This document shows, piece after piece, positions 50,055-58,481 of a stretch of 64,000 nt of DNA. The notes beneath the pieces were generated by a model. The model was not told the origin of the DNA and did not search any database. It was given only the letters and a program-made list of their open reading frames with translations. The DNA is taken from assembly GCF_014256275.1 (NCBI RefSeq), contig NZ_JACCFE010000002.1, positions 4,940,001 to 5,004,000 of the forward strand, written 5' to 3'. The stretch is from Rhodococcus sp. 4CII (lineage in GTDB: Bacteria; Actinomycetota; Actinomycetes; Mycobacteriales; Mycobacteriaceae). Positions within the stretch are counted from its first letter, which is position 1. Every line of letters starts with the position of its first letter. Made by a program: the position numbers and the translations under genes.

Positions 50055-50843
50055 ATGGTGGACACCGACCACATCGTGCTCGAGAAGGACGGCGACGTCG
50101 CCCGTGTGTGGCTCAACCGCCCGCACAAGAAGAATGCGGTCACCGTCGAACTGCTGCACCGCCTCGACGAGATCATCGTGGAGGTCGACAGCGACCCCAA
50201 CCTGAAGGTCCTGGTCCTGCGTGGGCGTGAGGGCACCTTCTGCTCGGGGTTCGACCTCGACGAACTGCGGGAGAAGTACGTCGGCTCCACCACCGCGATG
50301 GACGTCGCGGTGCTGTCGGCCCGGGTGTGCGACCGCCTGTACTCGATGAACACCCCGTCCGTCGCGGTCCTCGAAGGCTTCGTCACCGCAGGCGGATTCG
50401 AGCTGATGATCTCGTGCGACTTCGCGATTGCCGCCGAGGACGCCCGGATCGGCGACTTCCACATCCGGCGTGCGCTGTTCGGTGGTGCGGGCCCGATCTA
50501 CCGCCTGCCCCGCATGATCGGCGTGCGCAAGACCAAGGAGCTCATGCTCACCGGCAAGCTTCTCACCGGCAAGGAGGCCGAGGCCTTCGACCTGATCAAC
50601 GCGTCGGCGCCGGCCGACGATCTGGACAAGCTCCTCGCCGAATTCATCGCACCGATCGTCGACAAGAGCCCGTTCATGATGAAGCTCACCAAGATGTGCA
50701 TCGACCGCGGTCTCGACGCGGACATCCAGTCGCTCATGGTGATGGAGCACCTCGCCGTCGGCAACGCGCTGCAGTCGGAGGACGCGCGAGAAGGCGTGAA
50801 CGCGTTCCTCGAAAAGCGTGAACCGAAGTGGGTCGGTCGCTGA
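50055..50843 (+). CDS. Enoyl-CoA hydratase/isomerase
   Basis: The 262-residue crotonase-fold protein contains VWLNRPHKKNAVTVELLHRL, FCSGFDLDELR (oxyanion-hole region) and FVTAGGFELMISCDFAIAAEDARIGDFHIRRALFGG. The usual first catalytic Glu of hydratases (GxAxGxGxE/L region) reads GGFELM, with the Glu kept. The second Glu position is less clear, so hydratase, isomerase or another crotonase reaction are all possible. GAAAGGA precedes the start. It begins the long plus-strand run of catabolic genes behind operator site 3. Confidence 0.92.
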   Translation: MVDTDHIVLEKDGDVARVWLNRPHKKNAVTVELLHRLDEIIVEVDSDPNLKVLVLRGREGTFCSGFDLDELREKYVGSTTAMDVAVLSARVCDRLYSMNTPSVAVLEGFVTAGGFELMISCDFAIAAEDARIGDFHIRRALFGGAGPIYRLPRMIGVRKTKELMLTGKLLTGKEAEAFDLINASAPADDLDKLLAEFIAPIVDKSPFMMKLTKMCIDRGLDADIQSLMVMEHLAVGNALQSEDAREGVNAFLEKREPKWVGR

Positions 50844-50880
50844 TCCGACCGCGACGACGAATCCCGAGGAGAGGATGAGG

Positions 50881-51258
50881 ATGGGCGAGACACACACCGC
50901 GCCGGCGCTCGACGCACGCCGCTGCTCGGACTGCGGGGCGGTCGCGTTCCCGGCCACCCGCGTGTGCTCGAGGTGTGCCGGAACGTCGATGGCGCCGTTC
51001 ACGGTGAGTGCACGCGGAACGGTCTGGGCGTACACCGTTCAGCGGTTCGCCCCGAAATCCCCGCCGTATGTTCCGCCGCCGGACGGGTTCTCGCCGTTCG
51101 CCGTCGGATACGTCGAACTCCCCGAGGGAATCAGGATCGAAGCCGTGCTCGAATGCCACGACTTCGCCGAGCTGGACGGTGGGGCGCCGGTGACCTTGGT
51201 CGCCACGGCACCGGTGCCCCGGTTCGCCACCGACGCGTATCTGAAGGAGACCCGCTGA
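50881..51258 (+). CDS. DUF35 OB-fold acyl-CoA-associated protein with rubredoxin-like zinc ribbon
   Basis: The start at MGETHTAPALDARRC is favoured by AGGAGAGG spacing; an ATG six bases upstream is closer to the site. The 125-residue protein has the zinc ribbon CSDCGAVAFPATRVCSRC (about residues 15-32) and an OB-fold (GTVWAYTVQRFAP...PFAVGYVELPEGIRI). Such proteins partner thiolase-fold enzymes, as in the ChsH2 part of the steroid hydratase and Ltp aldolase complexes. The next gene is exactly such a thiolase, with start and stop overlapping by one base (TGATG). The two should form a complex. Confidence 0.92.
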   Translation: MGETHTAPALDARRCSDCGAVAFPATRVCSRCAGTSMAPFTVSARGTVWAYTVQRFAPKSPPYVPPPDGFSPFAVGYVELPEGIRIEAVLECHDFAELDGGAPVTLVATAPVPRFATDAYLKETR

Positions 51259-52406
51259 TGTCCACCGTGTCGATCATCGGGGCCGGACTCTCGAAATTCG
51301 GACGTCAGCCCGACACGACGGGTCGCGGGCTCGCCCTGGACGCGATCGCGTCCGCCCTGGCCGACGCCGGCATCGCGTGGACCGATGTTCAGGTCGCGTT
51401 CGGTGGCAGCGACGGTTCCGGGCTTGCCGACACCCTGGTGTCCGAACTCGGACTCACCGGGATCCCGTTCACCAATGTCAAGAACGGGTGCGCGACCGGC
51501 GGTAGCGCGCTGGTGTCGGCCGTCAACGCCATCCGTGCGGGCGCCGCCGACATCGCACTCGCGGTCGGTTTCGACAAACATCCGCGCGGCGCGTTCGATC
51601 CCGCACCGGAGGATTGGGGTCTGCCCGTCGGCTACGGCGAGGCAGGTCTCATGGTCACCACACAGTTCTTCGGCATCAAGATCGCGCGGTACATGCGCGA
51701 ACACGGGATCACCGCGCCCACATTGGCCGCCGTGGCGGAGAAGGCGTATCGCAACGGGTCCCTGAACCCGAACGCCTGGCGGCGTGAACCCCTCTCCGCT
51801 GCGGCGATCGCCGCCGCGGACATGGTCAACGACCCCCTGACCCGGTACATGTTCTGCTCACCCGGCGAGGGCGGTGCGGCCGTCGTCGTGGCGAGCGAGG
51901 CCGCCGTCCGGCGACTCGGCGGAAGACCTGTGCAACTGCGGGGCATTGCGGCCGGCACCCGCCGGTTCGGCTCCTTCGAAGTGTTCGGCCCGGCAATTCA
52001 GGGTGAGGGAACCCCACCCAGCGTGAGCACGTCCGTCGCAACCGCGGCATTCGAGCAGGCCGGCCTCGGCCCGTCCGACGTGGACGTGGCACAACTCCAG
52101 GACACGGAGAGCGGTGCCGAGATCATGCACCTGGCCGAATGCGGATTCTGCGAGCACGGCGAACAGGAAAAGCTCATCGCGGCAGGCGAAACGGAGATCG
52201 GCGGACGGATCCCGATCAACACCGACGGTGGCTGCATCGCGAACGGGGAACCGATCGGCGCGTCCGGTCTCCGGCAGATACACGAGATCGTCACGCAGTT
52301 GCGCGGGGAGGCCGGTGCCCGCCAGGTCCCCGGAAACCCGCGCATCGGATTCACCCACGTCTACGGTGCCCCCGGGATCAGTGCCTGCACCGTCCTGTCA
52401 GTCTGA
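51258..52406 (+). CDS. Thiolase-family protein (SCP2-thiolase / aldolase-like) with His-to-Glu change
   Basis: The 382-residue protein keeps the nucleophile region VKNGCATGGSALVSAVNAI (Cys about 77). However, the GHPxGxxG motif that carries a catalytic His in thiolases reads ANGEPIGASGLRQIHE, so the His is Glu. The C-terminal CxG motif reads SACTVLSV. Loss of the GHP His is seen in Ltp-type retro-aldolases that cleave steroid side-chain CoA thioesters with a DUF35 partner, though those usually also lack the Cys. A thiolase, an aldolase or a Claisen-type variant are possible. It is coupled to its DUF35 partner. Confidence 0.88.
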   Translation: MSTVSIIGAGLSKFGRQPDTTGRGLALDAIASALADAGIAWTDVQVAFGGSDGSGLADTLVSELGLTGIPFTNVKNGCATGGSALVSAVNAIRAGAADIALAVGFDKHPRGAFDPAPEDWGLPVGYGEAGLMVTTQFFGIKIARYMREHGITAPTLAAVAEKAYRNGSLNPNAWRREPLSAAAIAAADMVNDPLTRYMFCSPGEGGAAVVVASEAAVRRLGGRPVQLRGIAAGTRRFGSFEVFGPAIQGEGTPPSVSTSVATAAFEQAGLGPSDVDVAQLQDTESGAEIMHLAECGFCEHGEQEKLIAAGETEIGGRIPINTDGGCIANGEPIGASGLRQIHEIVTQLRGEAGARQVPGNPRIGFTHVYGAPGISACTVLSV

Positions 52407-52415
52407 GGAAGAGCC

Positions 52416-53621
52416 ATGAATCAAGCAACGATGCCCGGCCTGGACCAGTTCGTGGACGACGCGCGGGCGTGGCTGAGGACGGTCGCCGAGCCGCGTACCC
52501 AGATCAAGTGGGGAGTGGGACCCGACTCGGTCGCCGTCTTCGAGAATTGGACCGCGGAGCAGGAGCGCGAAGAGACCGACCACATCCGCGCATACGAGCA
52601 GGCGAAGTTCGACGCCGGCTGGGGCTCGATGAACTGGTCGGCCGAATATGGTGGACGCGACCTGCCGATGTCCTATGTGCTCGCCTTCCGGCGAGAGGAG
52701 AACGCGTTCGACGTCCCCCGCCGAACCGAAATGTTCTCGGTCACTCAGCAACTGGTCGCACCCGCCATTGCGCAGTGGGGAACACCGGAGCAGCGCGAGC
52801 GGTACGTGCGGGCGATGCTCCGCACCGACATCATTGCCTGCCAGCTGTTTTCCGAAACCGAAGCCGGATCCGACCTGGCGGCGGTCCGCACGAGGGCCGT
52901 CGAACGCGACGGCCGGTGGACGATCACCGGACACAAGGTCTGGACGTCCGGCGCGCGGGTCGCCGACGTGGGCGTCGCGGTGTGCCGCACCGACCCGGAT
53001 GCACCCAAACACGCAGGCCTCACCGTCTTCCTGATCCCGATGGACGCCCCCGGGGTCACCGTCCGGCCGATCCGCCAGATGACCGGGGGCAGTTCCTTCA
53101 ACGAGGTCTACCTCGACGGCGTCGAACTGTCGGACGACTACCGGCTGGGTCCGGTGGGCCAAGGGTGGCCGGTCGCGTTGACCGTGCTGGCGGCCGAGCG
53201 GCTCGACGCCGGGAATCTCGGCCTGGCCAACGCGGATCAGGCGATCGAACTCGCCCGGCACCTTGGCCGTGAACTGTCCGAGATCGAGCGCGACAAGGTC
53301 GCAGATCTCGTGACGCGCAGCTACGTCCAGCGGGTGACCGGAATGCGGGTGGCCGCGGCCGTGGTCGCCGACAAGGACCCGGGCCCGGAGGCCTCGGTAG
53401 GCAAGTTGCTCGCCACCGACACCATGGCACGAACCTCGGAGGTCGTCCGGCTGTTGCTGGGTCGCGATCTGATCGCCGACTCGGGCGAGTGGGGAACGTT
53501 CGCGTGGACCGAGCACGTGCTCGGCGCGCCCGGATACCGCATCGCCGGCGGCACCGACGAGATCCAGCGCAACATCCTCGCCGAGCGTGTGCTCGGCCTG
53601 CCGAGGGAGCCCCGCCCGTGA
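52416..53621 (+). CDS. Acyl-CoA dehydrogenase 2
   Basis: The 401-residue protein is a FadE-type ACAD: GWGSMNWSAEYGGRDLPMS, CQLFSETEAGSDLAAVRTRAVERDG (FAD/substrate loop), HKVWTSGARVADVGVAVCRTDP, and C-terminal YRIAGGTDEIQRNILAERVLGLPREP. These features fit ACADs acting on bulky or cyclic acyl-CoAs. It follows the thiolase by 9 bp. Its stop overlaps the kinase start (GTGA at 53618). It may also pair with ACAD 1 as the FAD-binding partner. Confidence 0.94.
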   Translation: MNQATMPGLDQFVDDARAWLRTVAEPRTQIKWGVGPDSVAVFENWTAEQEREETDHIRAYEQAKFDAGWGSMNWSAEYGGRDLPMSYVLAFRREENAFDVPRRTEMFSVTQQLVAPAIAQWGTPEQRERYVRAMLRTDIIACQLFSETEAGSDLAAVRTRAVERDGRWTITGHKVWTSGARVADVGVAVCRTDPDAPKHAGLTVFLIPMDAPGVTVRPIRQMTGGSSFNEVYLDGVELSDDYRLGPVGQGWPVALTVLAAERLDAGNLGLANADQAIELARHLGRELSEIERDKVADLVTRSYVQRVTGMRVAAAVVADKDPGPEASVGKLLATDTMARTSEVVRLLLGRDLIADSGEWGTFAWTEHVLGAPGYRIAGGTDEIQRNILAERVLGLPREPRP

Positions 53622-54580
53622 CTGCAACGATCACCCTCGACGACCGTGTGGCGCGGCGGCTGCGCGAGCAGAACCCGGGACTGGACGTCGGCCCGCTCGA
53701 GCCGTTGCTCGGAGGGCACTCCGGGCTGACCTACAAAGTCCGGACCGGCGACGGCGACCTCGTCGTCAAGGCGGTACCCGAGGGCCAACGTCCCATCGGC
53801 CGGCACGACATGCTGCGCCAGGCGCGGATCATGGACACGCTCCGAACGACGGAGGTTCCGGTGCCCCGCATCGTCGCCGTCGACGAGAGCGGGCCCGCAT
53901 GGTTCGCGATGGAGTGCGTGGCCGGGGAGTCACTCGAGCCGGTGCTCGACACACCCCCGGTCGAGCCGGCGGTCGCGGCCGCGCGGATGCGCCGGGCCGC
54001 CGCGGTGCTGCCACTGCTGCACGCGGTGCCTGTCGACACCATCCCGGCCGCCGGAGATCCGTTGTCGCCGGGCGCGGAGTTGGCGCGATGGCAACGCACC
54101 CTGGACGCCGTTCCCCCCGAACTCGTGGGCGGGGGCGACGAACTGCTGCGTCTCCTCGCCGCCGATCTCCCCGAAGCGCTGTCGCCGACGCTGGTGCACG
54201 GCGACTACCGGCTCGGCAACATCCTCGCGCAGGACACGGAGCCGGCGGCACTGATCGACTGGGAGATCTGGAGCCTCGGTGATCCGCGGGTCGAGCTGGG
54301 CTGGTTCCTGGTCTTCGCCGACGGCGCGAACTTTCCGGGAGTGGGGCGCGTGGTGCCGGGCCTCCCGTCCGAGGACGAACTGATCGCCCTCTACACCGGG
54401 GACGGCCCGGAACTGCGGGACATGAATTGGTTCAACGCACTCGGCCGTCTCAAGATGGCGGCCATCATGGGTCACAACCTGCGCAGGCACCGGGAGGGCC
54501 GCCACCACGACCCCGATCAGGAACGGCTGCCCGACACCATCTCCCAGCTCATCCGCGGTGGCACCGCGCTACTCGCCTGA
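53618..54580 (+). CDS. APH-fold kinase, probable 4-hydroxyacyl-CoA kinase
   Basis: The GTG-started 320-residue protein has the aminoglycoside-phosphotransferase fold: LLGGHSGLTYKVRTGDGDLVVKAVP (ATP loop and Lys), LSPTLVHGDYRLGNILA (catalytic HGDxxxxN) and ALIDWEIWSLGDPRVELGW (IDWE metal site). It is coupled to ACAD 2 and followed 16 bp later by an ACAD11-like dehydrogenase. In human ACAD10/11 the same kinase and dehydrogenase are fused, and in Pseudomonas LvaA/LvaC they are separate; both systems phosphorylate 4-hydroxyacyl-CoA and then eliminate. This argues for the same chemistry. Antibiotic modification is unlikely in this context. Confidence 0.9.
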   Translation: MTATITLDDRVARRLREQNPGLDVGPLEPLLGGHSGLTYKVRTGDGDLVVKAVPEGQRPIGRHDMLRQARIMDTLRTTEVPVPRIVAVDESGPAWFAMECVAGESLEPVLDTPPVEPAVAAARMRRAAAVLPLLHAVPVDTIPAAGDPLSPGAELARWQRTLDAVPPELVGGGDELLRLLAADLPEALSPTLVHGDYRLGNILAQDTEPAALIDWEIWSLGDPRVELGWFLVFADGANFPGVGRVVPGLPSEDELIALYTGDGPELRDMNWFNALGRLKMAAIMGHNLRRHREGRHHDPDQERLPDTISQLIRGGTALLA

Positions 54581-54596
54581 TCAGAAAGGACGACAC

Positions 54597-55799
54597 GTGG
54601 ACTTCGAATACTCCGCACGCACCGAGCGACTGCTCGAACAGCTGCGCACCTTCATGGACGAACACGTCTATCCGGCCGAGGCCGTGTACGACGAGCAGAT
54701 CAGCTCCAACGACAACCCGCACGAGCAGCCGAAGGTCATGCTGGACCTGCAGGCGAAGGCACGCGAACTCGGATTGTGGAACCTCTTCATGACTCACGGC
54801 GAGTGGGGTGCCGGGCTCACCAACCTCGAGTACGCGCCGCTCGCCGAGATGGTCGGACGCTCGGTGATCGGCAACGAGGCGATCAACTGCTCGGCACCCG
54901 ACACCGGCAACATGGAAATTCTCGCCATGTACGGCACCCCGCAGCAGCAGGCACGCTGGCTCCGGCCGCTCCTCGACTGCACGATCAGGTCGGCGTTCGC
55001 GATGACGGAGCCGGACGTCGCGAGTTCCGACGCCACCAACATCACCTCGACCATCCGCCGCGAGGGTGACGAGTACGTCCTCAACGGCCGGAAGTGGTAC
55101 ACCTCGGGCATTCTCGACCCCGACTGCAAGCTCGTCATCTTCATGGGCAAGTCCGACCCAGACGCTCCGACGTACCGGCAGCAGAGCATGATCCTGGTGC
55201 CCGCGGACGCCCCCGGCGTCGAGGTGCTCCGCGATCTGCCCATGTTCGGTTACCGGGACCGGCTCGGCCACGGCGAGGTCCAGTTCACGGATGTGCGGGT
55301 GCCGGCCGACCACATGCTCGGCGCCGAGGGCGACGGATTCGCGATCGCCCAGGGCCGGCTCGGGCCGGGACGCATGCACTACGCGATGCGGGCGATCGGC
55401 ATGGCCGAACGCGCCCTCGAACTGATGTGCCGACGAGTCCTGCAGCGCAACGCATTCGGTGGTCCACTCGCCGACCGCGGCGTGGTACGCGAGTGGATCG
55501 CGCGGAGCCGGATGGAGATCGACCAGATCCGGCTGCTCGTCCTGAAGGCGTCGTGGCTGATGGACACCCGCGGCAACGCCGCCGCCCGCTCGGAAGTCGC
55601 CGCGATCAAGGTGGCCGCCATGGAGATCGCTCATCGGGTGGTCGACCACGCCGTCCAGGCGCACGGCGCCGCCGGGGTGAGTGACGACACGATCCTGGCC
55701 CGGCTGTACGCGATCACCCGGGCGTTGCAGATCGCCGACGGCCCGAACGAAGTCCACCTGCGCACGATCGCGCGCCTCGAACTGAAGAAGTACGCATGA
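54597..55799 (+). CDS. ACAD11-like acyl-CoA dehydrogenase (phospho-hydroxyacyl-CoA processing)
   Basis: The GTG-started 400-residue protein is strikingly close to vertebrate ACAD11 and its bacterial counterparts: SAFAMTEPDVASSDATNI, YVLNGRKWYTSG, QQSMILVPADAPGVEVLR, FAIAQGRLGPGRMHYAMRAI, AAIKVAAMEIAHRVVDHAVQ, HGAAGVSDDTILARLYAITR and ADGPNEVHLRTIARLEL. AAAGGA precedes the start. With the kinase just upstream, it should turn a 4-phosphooxyacyl-CoA into an enoyl-CoA (then 3-hydroxyacyl-CoA). Its stop overlaps the SDR start (ATGA). Confidence 0.95.
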   Translation: MDFEYSARTERLLEQLRTFMDEHVYPAEAVYDEQISSNDNPHEQPKVMLDLQAKARELGLWNLFMTHGEWGAGLTNLEYAPLAEMVGRSVIGNEAINCSAPDTGNMEILAMYGTPQQQARWLRPLLDCTIRSAFAMTEPDVASSDATNITSTIRREGDEYVLNGRKWYTSGILDPDCKLVIFMGKSDPDAPTYRQQSMILVPADAPGVEVLRDLPMFGYRDRLGHGEVQFTDVRVPADHMLGAEGDGFAIAQGRLGPGRMHYAMRAIGMAERALELMCRRVLQRNAFGGPLADRGVVREWIARSRMEIDQIRLLVLKASWLMDTRGNAAARSEVAAIKVAAMEIAHRVVDHAVQAHGAAGVSDDTILARLYAITRALQIADGPNEVHLRTIARLELKKYA

Positions 55800-56557
55800 C
55801 CACGACACAGGAATTGACGGGCAAGGTCGCACTCGTCACGGGGGCCACCCGCGGGCTCGGCTACGCCATCGCGAGTGGGCTGGCCGCCGCCGGAGCCACC
55901 GTGATCGTGTCGAGCCGCAAGGAGGATGCGTGCGTCGCCGCGGCCGAGGCGATCGCCCGGGACACCGGCGGGATCGCCGAACCGCTCGCCCTGCACGTCG
56001 GGAAGTGGGACGCGATCGAAACCGCGGTCGACCACATCGTCACCCGATTCGGGAAGCTCGACGTCGTCGTGAACAACGCTGGAATCGCGCCCCTGTCACC
56101 GACATTGGAGTCGGTGTCCGAGTCGCTGTTCGACAAGACCATCGAAGTGAACCTCAAGGGCCCGTTCCGGCTGATGGCGGTGGCCGGCGCCAGGATGAGC
56201 GCGGCCGGAGGCGGATCGATCATCAACATCTCGAGCATCGGTGCGCTGCGGCCCAGCCCGCCCGAGGCGATGTACGCGGCGTCGAAGAACGGTCTCAACG
56301 CGCTGACGATGGCGTTCGCGCAGGAATACGCGCCCACGGTGCGGGTCAACTGCATCATGCCGGGCGGATTCGCGACCGACATGGCGGCCGACTGGGACGA
56401 CGAGTTCGTCGGCAAGATCGTCGACCGGCTCCCCGCCGGGCGGCTGGGGCATCCGGATGAAATCGCGGGCCTCGTCGTGCATCTGGCCGGGGACCGCGCC
56501 GGCTACACCACGGGCGCCGTGATCCCGGTCGACGGCGGACGCACCGCCGTCTACTGA
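55796..56557 (+). CDS. Short-chain dehydrogenase/reductase 1
   Basis: The 253-residue classical SDR has TGATRGLGYAIASGL (cofactor), NNAG, INISSIGAL (Ser), YAASKNG (Tyr/Lys), MPGGFATDM and a C-terminal DGGRTAVY. The basic residues after the second strand (SSRKED) suggest NADP(H). It is coupled to the ACAD11-like gene (ATGA). It may oxidise or reduce a hydroxy/keto group of the pathway intermediate, for example a 4-oxo to 4-hydroxyacyl step. The substrate is not deducible. Confidence 0.93.
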   Translation: MTTTQELTGKVALVTGATRGLGYAIASGLAAAGATVIVSSRKEDACVAAAEAIARDTGGIAEPLALHVGKWDAIETAVDHIVTRFGKLDVVVNNAGIAPLSPTLESVSESLFDKTIEVNLKGPFRLMAVAGARMSAAGGGSIINISSIGALRPSPPEAMYAASKNGLNALTMAFAQEYAPTVRVNCIMPGGFATDMAADWDDEFVGKIVDRLPAGRLGHPDEIAGLVVHLAGDRAGYTTGAVIPVDGGRTAVY

Positions 56558-56591
56558 CGCGCGTGCCACGAACAGGAGTAGGAGCAACCAC

Positions 56592-57353
56592 ATGCACGTA
56601 CCCGAGCTGTTCCAGCTGAACGGTCGCGTCGCTGTCGTCACGGGTGCGTCGTCCGGGCTGGGAATGGGGTTCGCGCGGACGCTGGCCTCGGCCGGCGCCA
56701 CGGTCTTCGCGGCCGCCCGCCGGGTCGATCGGCTCGCGGCGCTGGCCGAGGAAGTCGACACCGTGGTCCCCGTCGAATGCGACATCACCGTCGACGCCGA
56801 CCGCCGCCGGCTGGTCGACCGCGCCCGCGAGCGGACCGGCCGCGTCGACGTCCTGGTCAACAATGCCGGTACGCCCGGACCTCCGAATGCGGAGGACGAA
56901 ACCGCCGACGGGTTCTCGTCGATTCTCGATGTGAACCTGGCCGCGGGCTTCCACCTCGCCACGTACGCCACGTCGTCCGTTCCGGAGGACGCGGCGACGT
57001 CGATCATCAACATCTCCTCGGTGATCGGGTTGGTGTCCACGGCCCCCATCGGCGGTGCGAGTTACGCGGCGTCGAAGGCGGGCATCCTCGGTCTGACCCG
57101 CGAGCTGGCGGGTCAGTGGGGCAGGCGGGGCGTCCGTGTCAACGCCGTCGTGCCGGGATGGTTCGATACCGAAATGACCGACGGACTGTTCAGCAATCAG
57201 CGTTCAGCCGACTGGGTGCGCCGCAACACGATGCTCGGCCGCGGCGGCCGGGCGGGTGAAGTGGACGGTGCCGTGCTGTTCCTCGCGTCGGACGCGTCGT
57301 CGTACGTCACCGGACAGACGCTCGTCGTCGACGGCGGCTGGACGGCCAGGTAG
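56592..57353 (+). CDS. Short-chain dehydrogenase/reductase 2
   Basis: The 253-residue classical SDR has TGASSGLGMGFARTL, NNAG, INISSVIGL (Ser), YAASKAG (Tyr/Lys), VPGWFDTEM and DGGWTAR. AGGAGTAGGAG precedes the ATG. It follows SDR 1 by 34 bp and is not especially close to it, so it probably acts on another intermediate. Confidence 0.93.
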   Translation: MHVPELFQLNGRVAVVTGASSGLGMGFARTLASAGATVFAAARRVDRLAALAEEVDTVVPVECDITVDADRRRLVDRARERTGRVDVLVNNAGTPGPPNAEDETADGFSSILDVNLAAGFHLATYATSSVPEDAATSIINISSVIGLVSTAPIGGASYAASKAGILGLTRELAGQWGRRGVRVNAVVPGWFDTEMTDGLFSNQRSADWVRRNTMLGRGGRAGEVDGAVLFLASDASSYVTGQTLVVDGGWTAR

Positions 57354-57364
57354 GCGGCAGGACG

Positions 57365-58408
57365 ATGACCATCGACACGATGCGCGCCGTGCGCATGACC
57401 GCCTGGGGTGAACCCGCGCAGGTCCTGCGCGTGCGCGTCCCCGAACCACAGGGCGCCGAACTGCTGATCGAGGTCCGGGCGGCCGGACTCTGCCGATCCG
57501 ACCTGCATGTCATGGACGCCCCCGCGGGCGTCTTCGACTACCCGCTCCCGCTCACGCTCGGGCACGAGGTGGCCGGAACCGTCGTCGGCGCGGGCCCCGA
57601 CGCCGACAGTTCGTGGATCGGCCAGTCCGTGGTGGTCCACGGCGTCTGGTCCTGCGGGCAATGCCGCAACTGCAGGCGAGGCAGGGAGAATTACTGCCAC
57701 GACCTGCGCCCGCGGGCGGACGGCCTGCTTCCGGCCATCGGCAGCGGTCTCGGCTACGACGGCGGTCTGGCCGACGCCATGATCGTTCCCTCGGAGCGGT
57801 TCGTGGTGCGCACCCGGGGGCTCGCTCCCGAGAGTGCCGCCCCGCTCGCCGACGCCGCCCTGACGGCGTACCACGCGATTCGCACGAACCGGGATCTGGT
57901 CGACAGTCACTCCGTCGTCGTGGTGGTCGGTGTCGGGGGACTGGGCCATCTCGCCGTCCAGATCCTGCGCGCTCTCGGCGCCGGCACGGTCGTCGCGGTC
58001 GATCCGCGGGAGGGCTCGCGTGACCTCGCCCGCCGGCTCGGGGCGGATCGCGCGGTCCCGGAGGTTGCCGACGTGGCGAGAGCCGATGCCGACGTGGTGT
58101 TCGATTTCGTCGGCTCGCCGGCCACGATGGACTCGGCCGCGCAGTTGCTCGGTCCGGGTGGCCGGCTGGTCACGGTGGGCAGCGGGGGAGGCCGGCTCAC
58201 GGTCGGCAAGAACCTCGGACTACCCAACGGCTGGCAGGTCAGCGCCCCGTTCTGGGGAACGCGCGCGGATCTCGAGGCGGTGGTCGACCTCGCGCATCGA
58301 GGGCAGTTGAGCGTCGAGTCGGCCGCATACCGATTGGACGACGCCCTCGACGTCTACGACCGCCTGCGCCGCGGAGCGATCACCGGGCGCGCCGTCCTCG
58401 TGCCGTGA
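57365..58408 (+). CDS. Zinc-dependent alcohol dehydrogenase
   Basis: The 347-residue MDR protein has the catalytic zinc ligands CRSD and GHE, and the structural zinc cluster CGQCRNCRRGRENYC (four Cys). The cofactor site is VVVGVGGLGHLAVQIL, with an Asp-type acceptor strand (VVAVDPRE) that suggests NAD. It follows SDR 2 by 11 bp. It should oxidise a primary or secondary alcohol of the catabolic substrate, perhaps as an entry step before CoA activation. Confidence 0.94.
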   Translation: MTIDTMRAVRMTAWGEPAQVLRVRVPEPQGAELLIEVRAAGLCRSDLHVMDAPAGVFDYPLPLTLGHEVAGTVVGAGPDADSSWIGQSVVVHGVWSCGQCRNCRRGRENYCHDLRPRADGLLPAIGSGLGYDGGLADAMIVPSERFVVRTRGLAPESAAPLADAALTAYHAIRTNRDLVDSHSVVVVVGVGGLGHLAVQILRALGAGTVVAVDPREGSRDLARRLGADRAVPEVADVARADADVVFDFVGSPATMDSAAQLLGPGGRLVTVGSGGGRLTVGKNLGLPNGWQVSAPFWGTRADLEAVVDLAHRGQLSVESAAYRLDDALDVYDRLRRGAITGRAVLVP

Positions 58409-58481
58409 CCGGCGAAGCCGGCGCGATCCGGCACGTGATGACTGAGAATGACAATGGTTCGGTTAACAGGAGGTCTGCGGG

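Noticed and set aside
53618..54580. The APH-fold gene as an aminoglycoside resistance gene
   Set aside because: Its fold is shared, but it is coupled to acyl-CoA dehydrogenase genes and followed by an ACAD11-like gene, so a metabolic kinase is far more likely.
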